DNA of 14,533 bases from Treponema sp. Lineage in GTDB: Bacteria > Spirochaetota > Spirochaetia > Treponematales > Breznakiellaceae. Location of the stretch: contig JAISPH010000174.1 of the NCBI GenBank assembly GCA_031275035.1, positions 1 through 14,533 of the forward strand, read 5' to 3'. A program made the translations under genes and the position numbers. Each line of letters begins with the position of its first letter. Position 1 is the first letter of the stretch. Shown here in pieces: positions 5,940 to 12,531 of this stretch. The notes under the pieces are model-generated. The model saw only the letters and a list, made by a program, of their open reading frames with translations. It did not search any database and was not told the origin of the DNA.

Positions 5940-6374
5940 ATGCTGAATATTGCGGAAATAAAAAACGGCATCGTAATCGATCATATCAAGGCCGGACAGG
6001 GGATACGGATCTTCAACTGGCTCGGCCTCGGCAAAGCCTCCTACCCGGTAGCCTTTGTGGTCAACGCCAGCTCTGACCGGATGGGGCGGAAGGATCTGAT
6101 CAAGATTGACAACACTATCACCATCAACTTTGATATTCTGGGCCTCATCGATCCCAATATCACGGTGAACATCATCGAGAACGAGGCGGTTACGGAAAAA
6201 ATAAAACTCAAACTGCCCCGCCGGGTAGAGGACATTCTAATCTGCAAAAATCCCCGGTGCATCACCTCTACGGAAAAATATATCCCCCACATCTTCCATC
6301 TGGACAACCCGGAACAGGGGGCCTATCGCTGTGAGTACTGCGACGAGGTCCGTTCTGCAGAGGACTTTAGATGA
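5940..6374 (+). CDS. pyrI: Aspartate carbamoyltransferase regulatory subunit
   Basis: Allosteric chain of aspartate carbamoyltransferase; in E. coli the homologue binds CTP/ATP at the N-terminal domain and holds the catalytic trimers together through a zinc domain. The 144 residues (E. coli 153) include GIVIDHI (10-16), MGRKDLIKIDNT (48-59) and four zinc Cys at 102, 107, 131 and 134 (C-x4-C, then C-x2-C). The reading frame is open further upstream, but the ATG at 5940 is right: it has AGAGGGG six bases upstream, lies 31 bases after the pyrB stop, and begins at the family's N-terminus. Its stop TGA shares bases with an ATG at 6371. Confidence 0.97.
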   Translation: MLNIAEIKNGIVIDHIKAGQGIRIFNWLGLGKASYPVAFVVNASSDRMGRKDLIKIDNTITINFDILGLIDPNITVNIIENEAVTEKIKLKLPRRVEDILICKNPRCITSTEKYIPHIFHLDNPEQGAYRCEYCDEVRSAEDFR

Positions 6375-6451
6375 AGAGAAAACCGGGACCGGCGAAGGCT
6401 GTATGTTTCTTCGCCCCCTGCTGCCGTAAACCATGCCTTCCCTGGTCTTAA
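6371..6451 (+). CDS. Possible 26-residue bridging frame between pyrI and pyrC
   Basis: The ATG at 6371 overlaps the pyrI stop as ATGA and has a good ribosome site, AGAGG (6359-6363), seven bases upstream. The frame ends with TAA at 6449-6451, 19 bases inside pyrC. The peptide is basic and Cys-rich (starts MKRKPGPAKAV; Cys 12, 17, 18 and 22). It crosses the intercistronic hairpin and the pyrC start, which itself has no ribosome site. It could act as a coupling device and not as a functional protein. It may also be chance. Confidence 0.35.
   Translation: MKRKPGPAKAVCFFAPCCRKPCLPWS
6391..6415 (+). other. Intercistronic hairpin between pyrI and pyrC
   Basis: GGCGAAG (6391-6397) and CTTCGCC (6409-6415) form a perfect 7-bp stem with an 11-base loop. 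No T-run follows. It ends 17 bases before the pyrC ATG, so it could affect pyrC translation or act as an mRNA processing or stability element. Confidence 0.55.
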
Positions 6452-7848
6452 AAAATTTCCGTATTATAGACGAAGACACCGACATGACCGGCTCGGTGGC
6501 AGTTGAAGGCGGCCTTATCGGGGAACTTATTCCCGCGGAGGCGGATTATGCGCGCCTTGAAGAGGCGGAACGCAGCGCCGCCATGGTTATAGATGGAAGA
6601 AACTTTCCCGGTACGGAAGGCCGGCTTCCCCTGCTTATGCCCGCCTTTGTGGATCTCCACGCTCATTTCCGGGACCCCGGTTTTTTTGAAAAGGGTGATG
6701 AAAGCGGGCGGGCGGCGGAGATCCCTGCAATTGCGGAGACCCTGGAATCCGCCTGCCTTGCGGCGGCGGCCGGGGGCTACGGCACTGTGGTTTGCATGGC
6801 CAATACCAAACCGCCGGTGGATAATCTTGAACAGGCCGCATTCCTTAAAGGCCGGGCCGATGCGTTGGGGCTTATCGATTTGTATCCGGCCTTGTCCCTT
6901 ACAAAAAACATGGAGGGCCGGGAACTTTCGGATATAACAAAACTGCGCGCCCCCGGGGATCATCCTTTTTTCCCCCGGCTGCTCTCGGAAGACGGCAGGG
7001 ACATAGCCGGCGAGGCTCTCTTTTTGGCGGCCCTGAAGGAAGCCCGGCGGCTGGGGCTTCCCGTCTCCTGCCACTGCGATGCGGGAGGAGCCGAAGCCGC
7101 CGCCGCCAAAGCGGCGGGCAGTCCCAGGGGGGTGTGGAGCCGTATCGAGGAAAACAACGCAACCCGGCGGGCCATTGCCCTGGGGATGCAGGCCGGCGCC
7201 CGCATCCATATCGCCCATGTCTCCACCATGGAGGCGGCGGAGATGATACGGCAGGCAAAGGCCCCGGGCCGGGCCGCCGGGGGCTTTGCCTTAACCTGCG
7301 AGGCGGCCCCCCACCACATTGCCTGTACCGATGCGGACGCCCGCCGCCTGGGGGACGAATCCTTTGGCCGGGTAAATCCGCCCCTGCGGACCGAAGCGGA
7401 CCGGCGGGCCCTTATCGCGGCGGTCCTGGACGGAACAATCGACGCCGTCGCCACCGACCACGCCCCCCATACCGGCGGGGACAAGGCCGCCGGGGCGCCC
7501 GGCTTTACCGGGCTGGAGACAGCCTTTGCGGCCTGTTTTACCCGCCTGGTTCCGGCAGAGGGAAGCGGCTCCGGCCTCAAAAAGCTTTCCTCGCTGATGA
7601 GCGCCGGTCCCGCCCGGATCATAGGCCTGGGAGCAGGTCCCGGCGGCCGGGGCCGTATTGCGGCGGGCCTTCGGGCGGATCTCTGTATCGCCGGCGATGT
7701 TTTCTGGACCGTCGAGCCCGGACAATTCCGGTCCCGGGGAAAGACATCCCCCTTTGCGGGGCAAAGGCTGCGGGGAAAAATCATGGTTACTATAAACCAG
7801 GGGCGGGTGGTCTATGATGCCCGGAGATGGGGAGCGGAATATGTATAA
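6433..7848 (+). CDS. pyrC: Dihydroorotase
   Basis: Cyclises N-carbamoyl-aspartate to dihydroorotate, the third step of the pathway. It is a 471-residue amidohydrolase of the class I type. The metal-binding HxH is in DLHAHFRDPG (74-83, H76 and H78). Also visible are CMANTKPPVDN (121-131), SEDG (185-188, at the place of the usual SDDG), His 214 in SCHCD, HIAHVST (259-265), AAPHH (291-295) and DAVATDHAPH with Asp 342. The length is somewhat above the usual 420-450. An in-frame TAA lies just upstream (6427-6429), so the ATG at 6433 is the earliest start, although it has no ribosome site; coupling with the frame at 6371 might supply ribosomes. It overlaps pyrF by 8 bases. Confidence 0.96.
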   Translation: MPSLVLKNFRIIDEDTDMTGSVAVEGGLIGELIPAEADYARLEEAERSAAMVIDGRNFPGTEGRLPLLMPAFVDLHAHFRDPGFFEKGDESGRAAEIPAIAETLESACLAAAAGGYGTVVCMANTKPPVDNLEQAAFLKGRADALGLIDLYPALSLTKNMEGRELSDITKLRAPGDHPFFPRLLSEDGRDIAGEALFLAALKEARRLGLPVSCHCDAGGAEAAAAKAAGSPRGVWSRIEENNATRRAIALGMQAGARIHIAHVSTMEAAEMIRQAKAPGRAAGGFALTCEAAPHHIACTDADARRLGDESFGRVNPPLRTEADRRALIAAVLDGTIDAVATDHAPHTGGDKAAGAPGFTGLETAFAACFTRLVPAEGSGSGLKKLSSLMSAGPARIIGLGAGPGGRGRIAAGLRADLCIAGDVFWTVEPGQFRSRGKTSPFAGQRLRGKIMVTINQGRVVYDARRWGAEYV

Positions 7849-8779
7849 TATGGATAAACTTTACGAGGCGGTGGCGGAACGGGGCCATGTCTGCGTAGGG
7901 CTGGACACGGCGGCGGATTATATCCCCCCGGCGGAACGGCGGAAGGCCGCCTCCGGCGCCGAAGCGGTGTGGACTTTTAACCGGGCCCTCATCGACGCCG
8001 TCATTGATATTGCCGCCTGCTTCAAGGTACAAATCGCCTGTTACGAAGAGCTGGGCCTTGCGGGCCTTGCGGCCTATGCAAAAACACTCGGGTATATACG
8101 CAGCCGGGGAAGCATGGTCATTGCCGACATCAAACGGGGGGACATCGCCGACACCGCCCTCCGCTACGCCAGGGCTCATTTTGAAGGGGACTTCGAAGCG
8201 GATTTCGTTACCCTCTCTCCCTATATGGGAATGGATTCCATTGAGCCCTGGCTTGCCTTTGCCGAAAGCCGGGGTAAAGGGGCCTTTGTATTGATGCGGA
8301 CCAGTAACAGGGGGATGTATGATTTTGAGTATCAGGAGCTGAAGGCTGAAGATCCTCCGGGACAAGTCCGGCGGCTCTACGATGCGGTGGGAGATAAGCT
8401 TGAAGAGTTGTCCTTCAGGTACAGGGGCAAATACGGCTACGGCGCTTTCGGGGCCGTGGCGGGGGCGGACCCAAAGTCCGAAACTGAACGGGAAGAGATC
8501 GCCGCCATCCGGGAAAAACGGCGGAGCCTCTTCTTCCTCATCCCCGGCTACGGCGCCCAGGGCGGCGCGGCGGAAGACGCCGCTCTGCTCCTCCGGGAAG
8601 GCAACGGCGGCGTGGTAAACGCTTCCCGGTCTATCCTCAGGGCATGGACCGCCGGGGTAAACGCTTCGGCCATACCGGAGACCGGGGCGGACAACGCCTT
8701 TGCGGCGGAGGCGGCCCGGCGGGCGGTACTGGACATGCGCAAAGCCATAAGAGGGGCGGCGGAAAAACAGCCTTCTTAA
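7841..8779 (+). CDS. pyrF: Orotidine 5'-phosphate decarboxylase, type 2
   Basis: Decarboxylates OMP to UMP, the last step of the de novo route. With the ATG at 7841 the protein has 312 residues, typical of the longer type 2 family. The catalytic DIKRGD is at residues 96-101 (Lys 98), the substrate Asp in VGLDT near 22, RTSNRG near 153-158, and the phosphate-binding PGYGAQGG at 235-242. The frame is open to 7814, but 7841 has GGGGAG (7829-7834) six bases upstream and makes a tight 8-base overlap with the pyrC stop; a second ATG at 7850 is also possible. The substrate OMP is made by PyrE, which is not encoded here. Confidence 0.95.
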   Translation: MYNMDKLYEAVAERGHVCVGLDTAADYIPPAERRKAASGAEAVWTFNRALIDAVIDIAACFKVQIACYEELGLAGLAAYAKTLGYIRSRGSMVIADIKRGDIADTALRYARAHFEGDFEADFVTLSPYMGMDSIEPWLAFAESRGKGAFVLMRTSNRGMYDFEYQELKAEDPPGQVRRLYDAVGDKLEELSFRYRGKYGYGAFGAVAGADPKSETEREEIAAIREKRRSLFFLIPGYGAQGGAAEDAALLLREGNGGVVNASRSILRAWTAGVNASAIPETGADNAFAAEAARRAVLDMRKAIRGAAEKQPS

Positions 8780-8896
8780 ATGGTTTAGCCCGGACAAAGT
8801 CCAATAATACGGCGATGAAGAAGCGCGAAAATCATCCACAAACAGAACATATAAATCTTGCGTATTCTTGTTTTTCCAGCGGGATACCTGTACAAT
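8780..8896 (+). promoter_or_regulatory. pyrF-pyrK gap with a candidate internal promoter
   Basis: The 115-base gap is the longest within the pyr cluster and is more AT-rich than the genes on either side. TTGTTT (8868-8873) and TACAAT (8891-8896) are 17 bases apart; the -10 is good and the -35 poor. A start near 8904 would put pyrK's second ATG (8907) almost at the 5' end. GGAC-AAA-GTCC near 8798 is too short for a terminator. An internal promoter for pyrK-pyrD is possible but unproven. Confidence 0.3.
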
Positions 8897-9785
8897 GCTT
8901 AAAGAAATGAGTTCCCCAAAGCAAGTCCTTGTCTGCGAACTGACTGCCAATACCGCCGTTAACAAAGAAATTTTCCGCCTCGATTTTACCTGGTCCGGTC
9001 CGGCTCCCCGGGCAGGACAGTTTTTCCTCATCAGGCCGGAACGGACCTCGGTCTTTTTGGGCAGGCCGGTCAGCGTTTTTGCCTGGAACGGGCGGCGGCT
9101 GTCTTTCCTTATCGCCCTGCGGGGCAGGGGTACAAAAGAACTTTCCATGATGTACGCCGGGGAGAGGGCCGGGCTTACCGGCCCCCTGGGCAACGCCTGG
9201 GCGGACTTTGCGCCGCCGGATCTTGCAGTGCGGGGACACGGTCCCGCGGAAACGGCGGCCTGGACAAACAGGCGCCCGGATGACGGCGGTCTGGCAGGCG
9301 GCGGCGCTGTAAAAAAAACCGCGGCAAAGCCCATTGCCCTGGTGGGCGGCGGCATCGGCATTGCGCCTCTGGCCGCCTTTGCGGCGGAACTCAGGGAGGG
9401 AAGCTTTGACTGCTATGCCGGTTTCAGAACCGGCTTCAAAGACAAAGAGGAAAGTTCCGGCCTTTTGGGTCCGGCCTTCGCCAATGCCGCCGAAAAGATT
9501 ATCGCCGCCGAAGACGGCCGCGGAGGCCTCAAGGGGCGGATCGCCGGTTTTCTGGAGGCGGCAAAGTACCGGGCGGTTTATGCCTGCGGTCCCGAACCTA
9601 TGCTCAGGACGGCGGCGGCGATCTGCAGGGAAGCGGGGGTTCCCTGTTTTGTCAGCATAGAACGGCGTATGGCCTGCGGAACCGGAGCCTGCCTGGGCTG
9701 TACGGTAAAGACCGCCGGGGGCGGCCGGCGCTGTTGTACCGAGGGTCCCGTCTTTTCAGCGGAGGACATTTACTTTGATGAATGA
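8895..9785 (+). CDS. pyrK: Dihydroorotate dehydrogenase electron transfer subunit
   Basis: FAD and [2Fe-2S] subunit that passes electrons from the PyrD flavin to NAD+ in class 1B dihydroorotate dehydrogenase. Counting from the ATG at 8895 (296 residues): FAD-binding RPVS at 57-60, GPLGN at 96-100, nucleotide-binding GGGIGIAPL at 151-159, and cluster Cys 261, 266, 269 and 281 (C-x4-C-x2-C-x11-C, with a second Cys at 280). It is longer than the usual roughly 260 because about 50 residues separate GPLGN from GGGIG, where relatives have about a dozen. Start is uncertain: the ATGs at 8895 and 8907 and a TTG at 8868 are in frame and none has a strong ribosome site. The stop overlaps pyrD by 8 bases. 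Confidence 0.92.
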   Translation: MLKEMSSPKQVLVCELTANTAVNKEIFRLDFTWSGPAPRAGQFFLIRPERTSVFLGRPVSVFAWNGRRLSFLIALRGRGTKELSMMYAGERAGLTGPLGNAWADFAPPDLAVRGHGPAETAAWTNRRPDDGGLAGGGAVKKTAAKPIALVGGGIGIAPLAAFAAELREGSFDCYAGFRTGFKDKEESSGLLGPAFANAAEKIIAAEDGRGGLKGRIAGFLEAAKYRAVYACGPEPMLRTAAAICREAGVPCFVSIERRMACGTGACLGCTVKTAGGGRRCCTEGPVFSAEDIYFDE

Positions 9786-10743
9786 CAGCTGCGCTCCGGC
9801 CGGGGACGCCGGCTGCGGCGGCCCCGGCTCCCCGGCGGCGGATCTGTCCGTTACTATCGCCGGAGTCCGTTTCAAGAACCCTGTCATAGCCGCATCGGGC
9901 ACCTTTGGATATGGCCGGGAGTACCAGGGACTTTTGGACACAGCCGTCCTGGGAGGAATTTGCACCAAGGGGCTTACCCTCAGGCCCCGGCCGGGAAACA
10001 GCGGCATACGGCTTCACGAAACTCCCTCGGGGCTGATGAATTCCATCGGCCTTGAAAATCCCGGCATCGGCGCTTTTATCGAAAGGGAGCTTCCCGCCCT
10101 GCGGGAATTGGGGCCGGCGGTTATCGCCAATCTTTCCGGTTCTTCGATAGAGGAGTATGCCGAAGGGGCAAAGCTCCTTGCCGCCAGTTCTGTGGATATG
10201 ATAGAACTGAACATTTCCTGTCCAAATGTAAAGGCCGGGGGGATGGGTTTTGGCCTGGACCCGGAAGCTGCCGGAAGGGTATGCGCCGCAGTCAGGGGAG
10301 CCGCCGGAAACAAGCCCCTCATGGTTAAGCTTTCCCCCAATGCGCCGGATTTGGCGGCGGTGGCCCGCGCCTGTATCAGGGCCGGAGCGGACGCCCTCTC
10401 TCTGGTAAATACCTTCAAAGCTTTGGCCCTGGACATTAAACGGCGGCAGCCGGTCTTTGACCATATCAGCGCCGGGCTCTCGGGTCCGGCCATACGGCCC
10501 ATTGCCCTCAGGATGGTATGGGAACTTTGGGAGACGGCGGGGGTTCCTATAGTCGGCATGGGGGGCATTGCCTCGGCGGAGGATGCCCTGGAGTTCCTCG
10601 CCGCCGGAGCCGCCGCCGTCCAGGTGGGTTCCGCCACCTTTGCCCGCCCTGCGGCAATGAACGAAATTATCCATGGCATCGCCGCTTATATGGACCATTT
10701 CGGCATGAAAAAACTTTCGGAAATCAGTATACGAACAAGGTGA
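9778..10743 (+). CDS. pyrD: Dihydroorotate dehydrogenase, catalytic subunit (class 1B)
   Basis: Oxidises dihydroorotate to orotate with FMN; as class 1B it hands electrons to PyrK and then NAD+. The 321 residues show GTFGYGREY (41-49), TKGLTLRPRPGN (63-74), NSIGLENPG (88-96), the catalytic Cys in NISCPN (Cys 148; class 1 enzymes use Cys where membrane class 2 uses Ser), VKLSPNAPD (183-191) and the FMN-phosphate segment VGMGGI (259-264). Start: the ATG at 9778 overlaps pyrK by 8 bases. A TTG at 9775 is three bases earlier and better spaced from GGAGG (9761-9765), so the exact start is open. Pairing with pyrK next door confirms the class. Confidence 0.96.
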   Translation: MNDSCAPAGDAGCGGPGSPAADLSVTIAGVRFKNPVIAASGTFGYGREYQGLLDTAVLGGICTKGLTLRPRPGNSGIRLHETPSGLMNSIGLENPGIGAFIERELPALRELGPAVIANLSGSSIEEYAEGAKLLAASSVDMIELNISCPNVKAGGMGFGLDPEAAGRVCAAVRGAAGNKPLMVKLSPNAPDLAAVARACIRAGADALSLVNTFKALALDIKRRQPVFDHISAGLSGPAIRPIALRMVWELWETAGVPIVGMGGIASAEDALEFLAAGAAAVQVGSATFARPAAMNEIIHGIAAYMDHFGMKKLSEISIRTR

Positions 10744-10746
10744 GGC

Positions 10747-11511
10747 ATGAAACAAACGGCATGGAAGGCCTTTGCCGCGGCAAGGGAAGCGTACAAAACA
10801 TCGGTGGAGGAACTGCGCCGTTCCCTGCCGGATCTGCAGCGTATTCAGCAGGCCCTCGCCGACAGCCGATCCGGTCCCGCCTATACCGTGGAGACCCCTG
10901 TCGTGTACAACGAAGCCCTGGACGACGTGGGCCCCCAGGATGAGATAAAACTGATCCTGGTGGCGGACAATCCGGGCCGCCGTGAACAAGCTGCGGAAAA
11001 CCGCCGTTACCTGGTGGGGCCCTCGGGAAAAATCGCGGAACAATTTTTCAGGAATAATCCCGGCCTGGGCATCGACTTCCGCAAAAATGCAGTTATCCTC
11101 AACAAGACCCCCATCCACACTCCCCGTACCGCGGAACTGAAAGAACTGTACCGCCTCGGCGGCAGCGCCGTGGAGGCCGCCGCCGCCGCATCCCAGCGGA
11201 TCATGGCCCGGCTTCTGGCCGATTTTCACCGGGCCCTTGCTCCCGCGCCGGTCTGGATCATCGGGTATTCTGAAATGAAACGGGGCGGTATTTTTGAGGC
11301 GTACACCGAAGCCGTTCAAGAGCTCTACGATCCCCGGAAGCAGCAGGGCGGAGAAACGAAGGATCTCTGGGAAGAGCTGTTCCTGTACCGCCACTTCTCC
11401 ATGAATCAGTTTACCATCGATCTGCGGCAGCAGGCCCGGGAAGGGGAATCCCCGGAGGATGCCCTCAAACGGATAGGAGGGGTCTACCGGAAACGTATTT
11501 TCAATTTTTAA
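10747..11511 (+). CDS. Uracil-DNA glycosylase superfamily-like protein in the pyr operon
   Basis: A 254-residue cytoplasmic protein whose motif order resembles the uracil-DNA glycosylase fold. LVADNPGRRE (71-80) with RRYLVGPSGK (86-95) recalls the GxxPGxxE...PFVGxSG active-site region. VILNKTPIHTP (116-126) lies where the second strand motif of the family stands, and HFSMNQ (216-221) resembles the terminal H-x-S loop. Residues 1-45 form a helical extension. Whether it excises uracil is unknown; the presumed catalytic positions differ from the well-studied families. It starts three bases after the pyrD stop with AAGGTGAGG just upstream, so it is co-transcribed with pyrD. No clear terminator follows in the 75 bases before the next gene. 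Confidence 0.55.
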   Translation: MKQTAWKAFAAAREAYKTSVEELRRSLPDLQRIQQALADSRSGPAYTVETPVVYNEALDDVGPQDEIKLILVADNPGRREQAAENRRYLVGPSGKIAEQFFRNNPGLGIDFRKNAVILNKTPIHTPRTAELKELYRLGGSAVEAAAAASQRIMARLLADFHRALAPAPVWIIGYSEMKRGGIFEAYTEAVQELYDPRKQQGGETKDLWEELFLYRHFSMNQFTIDLRQQAREGESPEDALKRIGGVYRKRIFNF

Positions 11512-11539
11512 CGGTTTTGCATTTTAAGGCCTATGGCTA

Positions 11540-11568
11540 TTGAATAACAGGCGGCTTATAATTATAAT
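11540..11568 (+). promoter_or_regulatory. Predicted promoter of the NYN-domain gene
   Basis: TTGAAT (11540-11545) and a perfect TATAAT (11563-11568) are separated by 17 bases in an AT-rich gap. Transcription would start near 11575, giving a very short leader with AAGGAT about seven bases before the ATG at 11587. The gene can therefore be expressed apart from the pyr operon. Confidence 0.7.
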
Positions 11569-11586
11569 AACAACAAGGATATATAT

Positions 11587-12531
11587 ATGGAAAAAAATTT
11601 GTTGGATATTTTACGGATAGGGATTTTTTACGATGGTTATTATTTTTATAAGGTCAGCAACTATTATAAATATGAACACGAAAAAAAAGCCCGTATAAGC
11701 ATTTCCGGCCTCCATGAATTTATCAGAAGCGAGGTCGCCGTTATGACCGGCGCGGATATACGTCAATGCCAAATCATCGACGCCCATTATTTTAAGGGCC
11801 GGTCTTCCGCCAAAGAACTGGGAGAGAAAGTCCAGAGTGAACGCATATTTGAAGACATTTTGATGCGTGAAAATATTGTCTCCCATTATCTTCCCTTGAG
11901 GTACGGAGAAAATAACATCGCCCAGGAAAAGGGCATCGATGTCTGGCTTGCCCTGGAAGCCTATGAACTTGCCATATATAAGCATTTTGATATTCTTGTT
12001 TTGGTTGCCGGGGACGGGGATTATGTTCCCCTCGTCCGAAAGCTTCACACCCTGGGAACGCAGGTAATGCTTATCTGCTGGGATTTTTCCTATCATAATG
12101 AAAACGGGGACATGGTAGAAACCAAAACCTCCCGGCAGCTTTTGGACGAGGTATTCTATCCGGTTCAGATGTATCAAAGGATCGAGCAGAACAACAGCGA
12201 TTATATTACGAAGCTGTTCGTCCCCGACAGGAACCTTGACAAATCGCAGCCTCTGTTTAATTTTAGAAATGAAAGTATCATCGGCAGTTATGCCGGAGAT
12301 ACGAAGGAATACGAATCCAGTATTTTCAGCATAAATAAAAACGGATTCGGTTTTATAAAGAACGAAGAAATAAACAACATCTTTTTTCATTACAGTACCA
12401 TTGCCAATAAAGACTTCAGCGAACTCCAGCCCGGCATGAGGGTCAAGTATACCCAGGAAGAAGATACGGAACGGAGCAAGCGGGAAGGGGCGCCCCGTTA
12501 CAGGGCCTGCTCGGTAAGTATTATCGAATAG
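11587..12531 (+). CDS. NYN-domain (PIN-like) ribonuclease fused to a cold-shock-like domain
   Basis: A 314-residue protein. Residues 9-195 form a NYN domain (LabA/DUF88 type, PIN-like fold): FYDGYYF (14-20, Asp 16), EKGIDVWLALEA (114-125, Asp 118) and VAGDGDYVPLV (140-150, Asp 143 and 145) give the acidic metal-binding set expected of such nucleases. Residues 245-313 look like a cold-shock/OB domain, with FSINKNGFGFI (247-257) and NIFFHYS (264-270) corresponding to its two RNA-binding motifs. RNA cleavage guided by the OB domain is inferred. The gene is more AT-rich than the pyr genes, which may mean a different origin. The ATG has AAGGAT at good spacing. Its 3' end overlaps the converging helicase-nuclease gene by 11 bases. 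Confidence 0.82.
   Translation: MEKNLLDILRIGIFYDGYYFYKVSNYYKYEHEKKARISISGLHEFIRSEVAVMTGADIRQCQIIDAHYFKGRSSAKELGEKVQSERIFEDILMRENIVSHYLPLRYGENNIAQEKGIDVWLALEAYELAIYKHFDILVLVAGDGDYVPLVRKLHTLGTQVMLICWDFSYHNENGDMVETKTSRQLLDEVFYPVQMYQRIEQNNSDYITKLFVPDRNLDKSQPLFNFRNESIIGSYAGDTKEYESSIFSINKNGFGFIKNEEINNIFFHYSTIANKDFSELQPGMRVKYTQEEDTERSKREGAPRYRACSVSIIE

Noticed and set aside
4895..5971. 358-codon minus-strand frame opposite pyrB
   Set aside because: pyrB is unambiguous on the plus strand, and the antisense translation has no motif.
7790..9361. 523-codon open frame on the minus strand opposite pyrF and pyrK
   Set aside because: Antisense shadow of two clear enzymes; low-complexity Pro/Arg/Gly translation without recognisable domains.
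9652..11394. 580-codon open frame on the minus strand opposite pyrD and the glycosylase-like gene
   Set aside because: It is antisense to well-supported genes; its translation is Gly/Arg/Pro/His-rich with no family motif, a usual by-product of GC-rich codon use.
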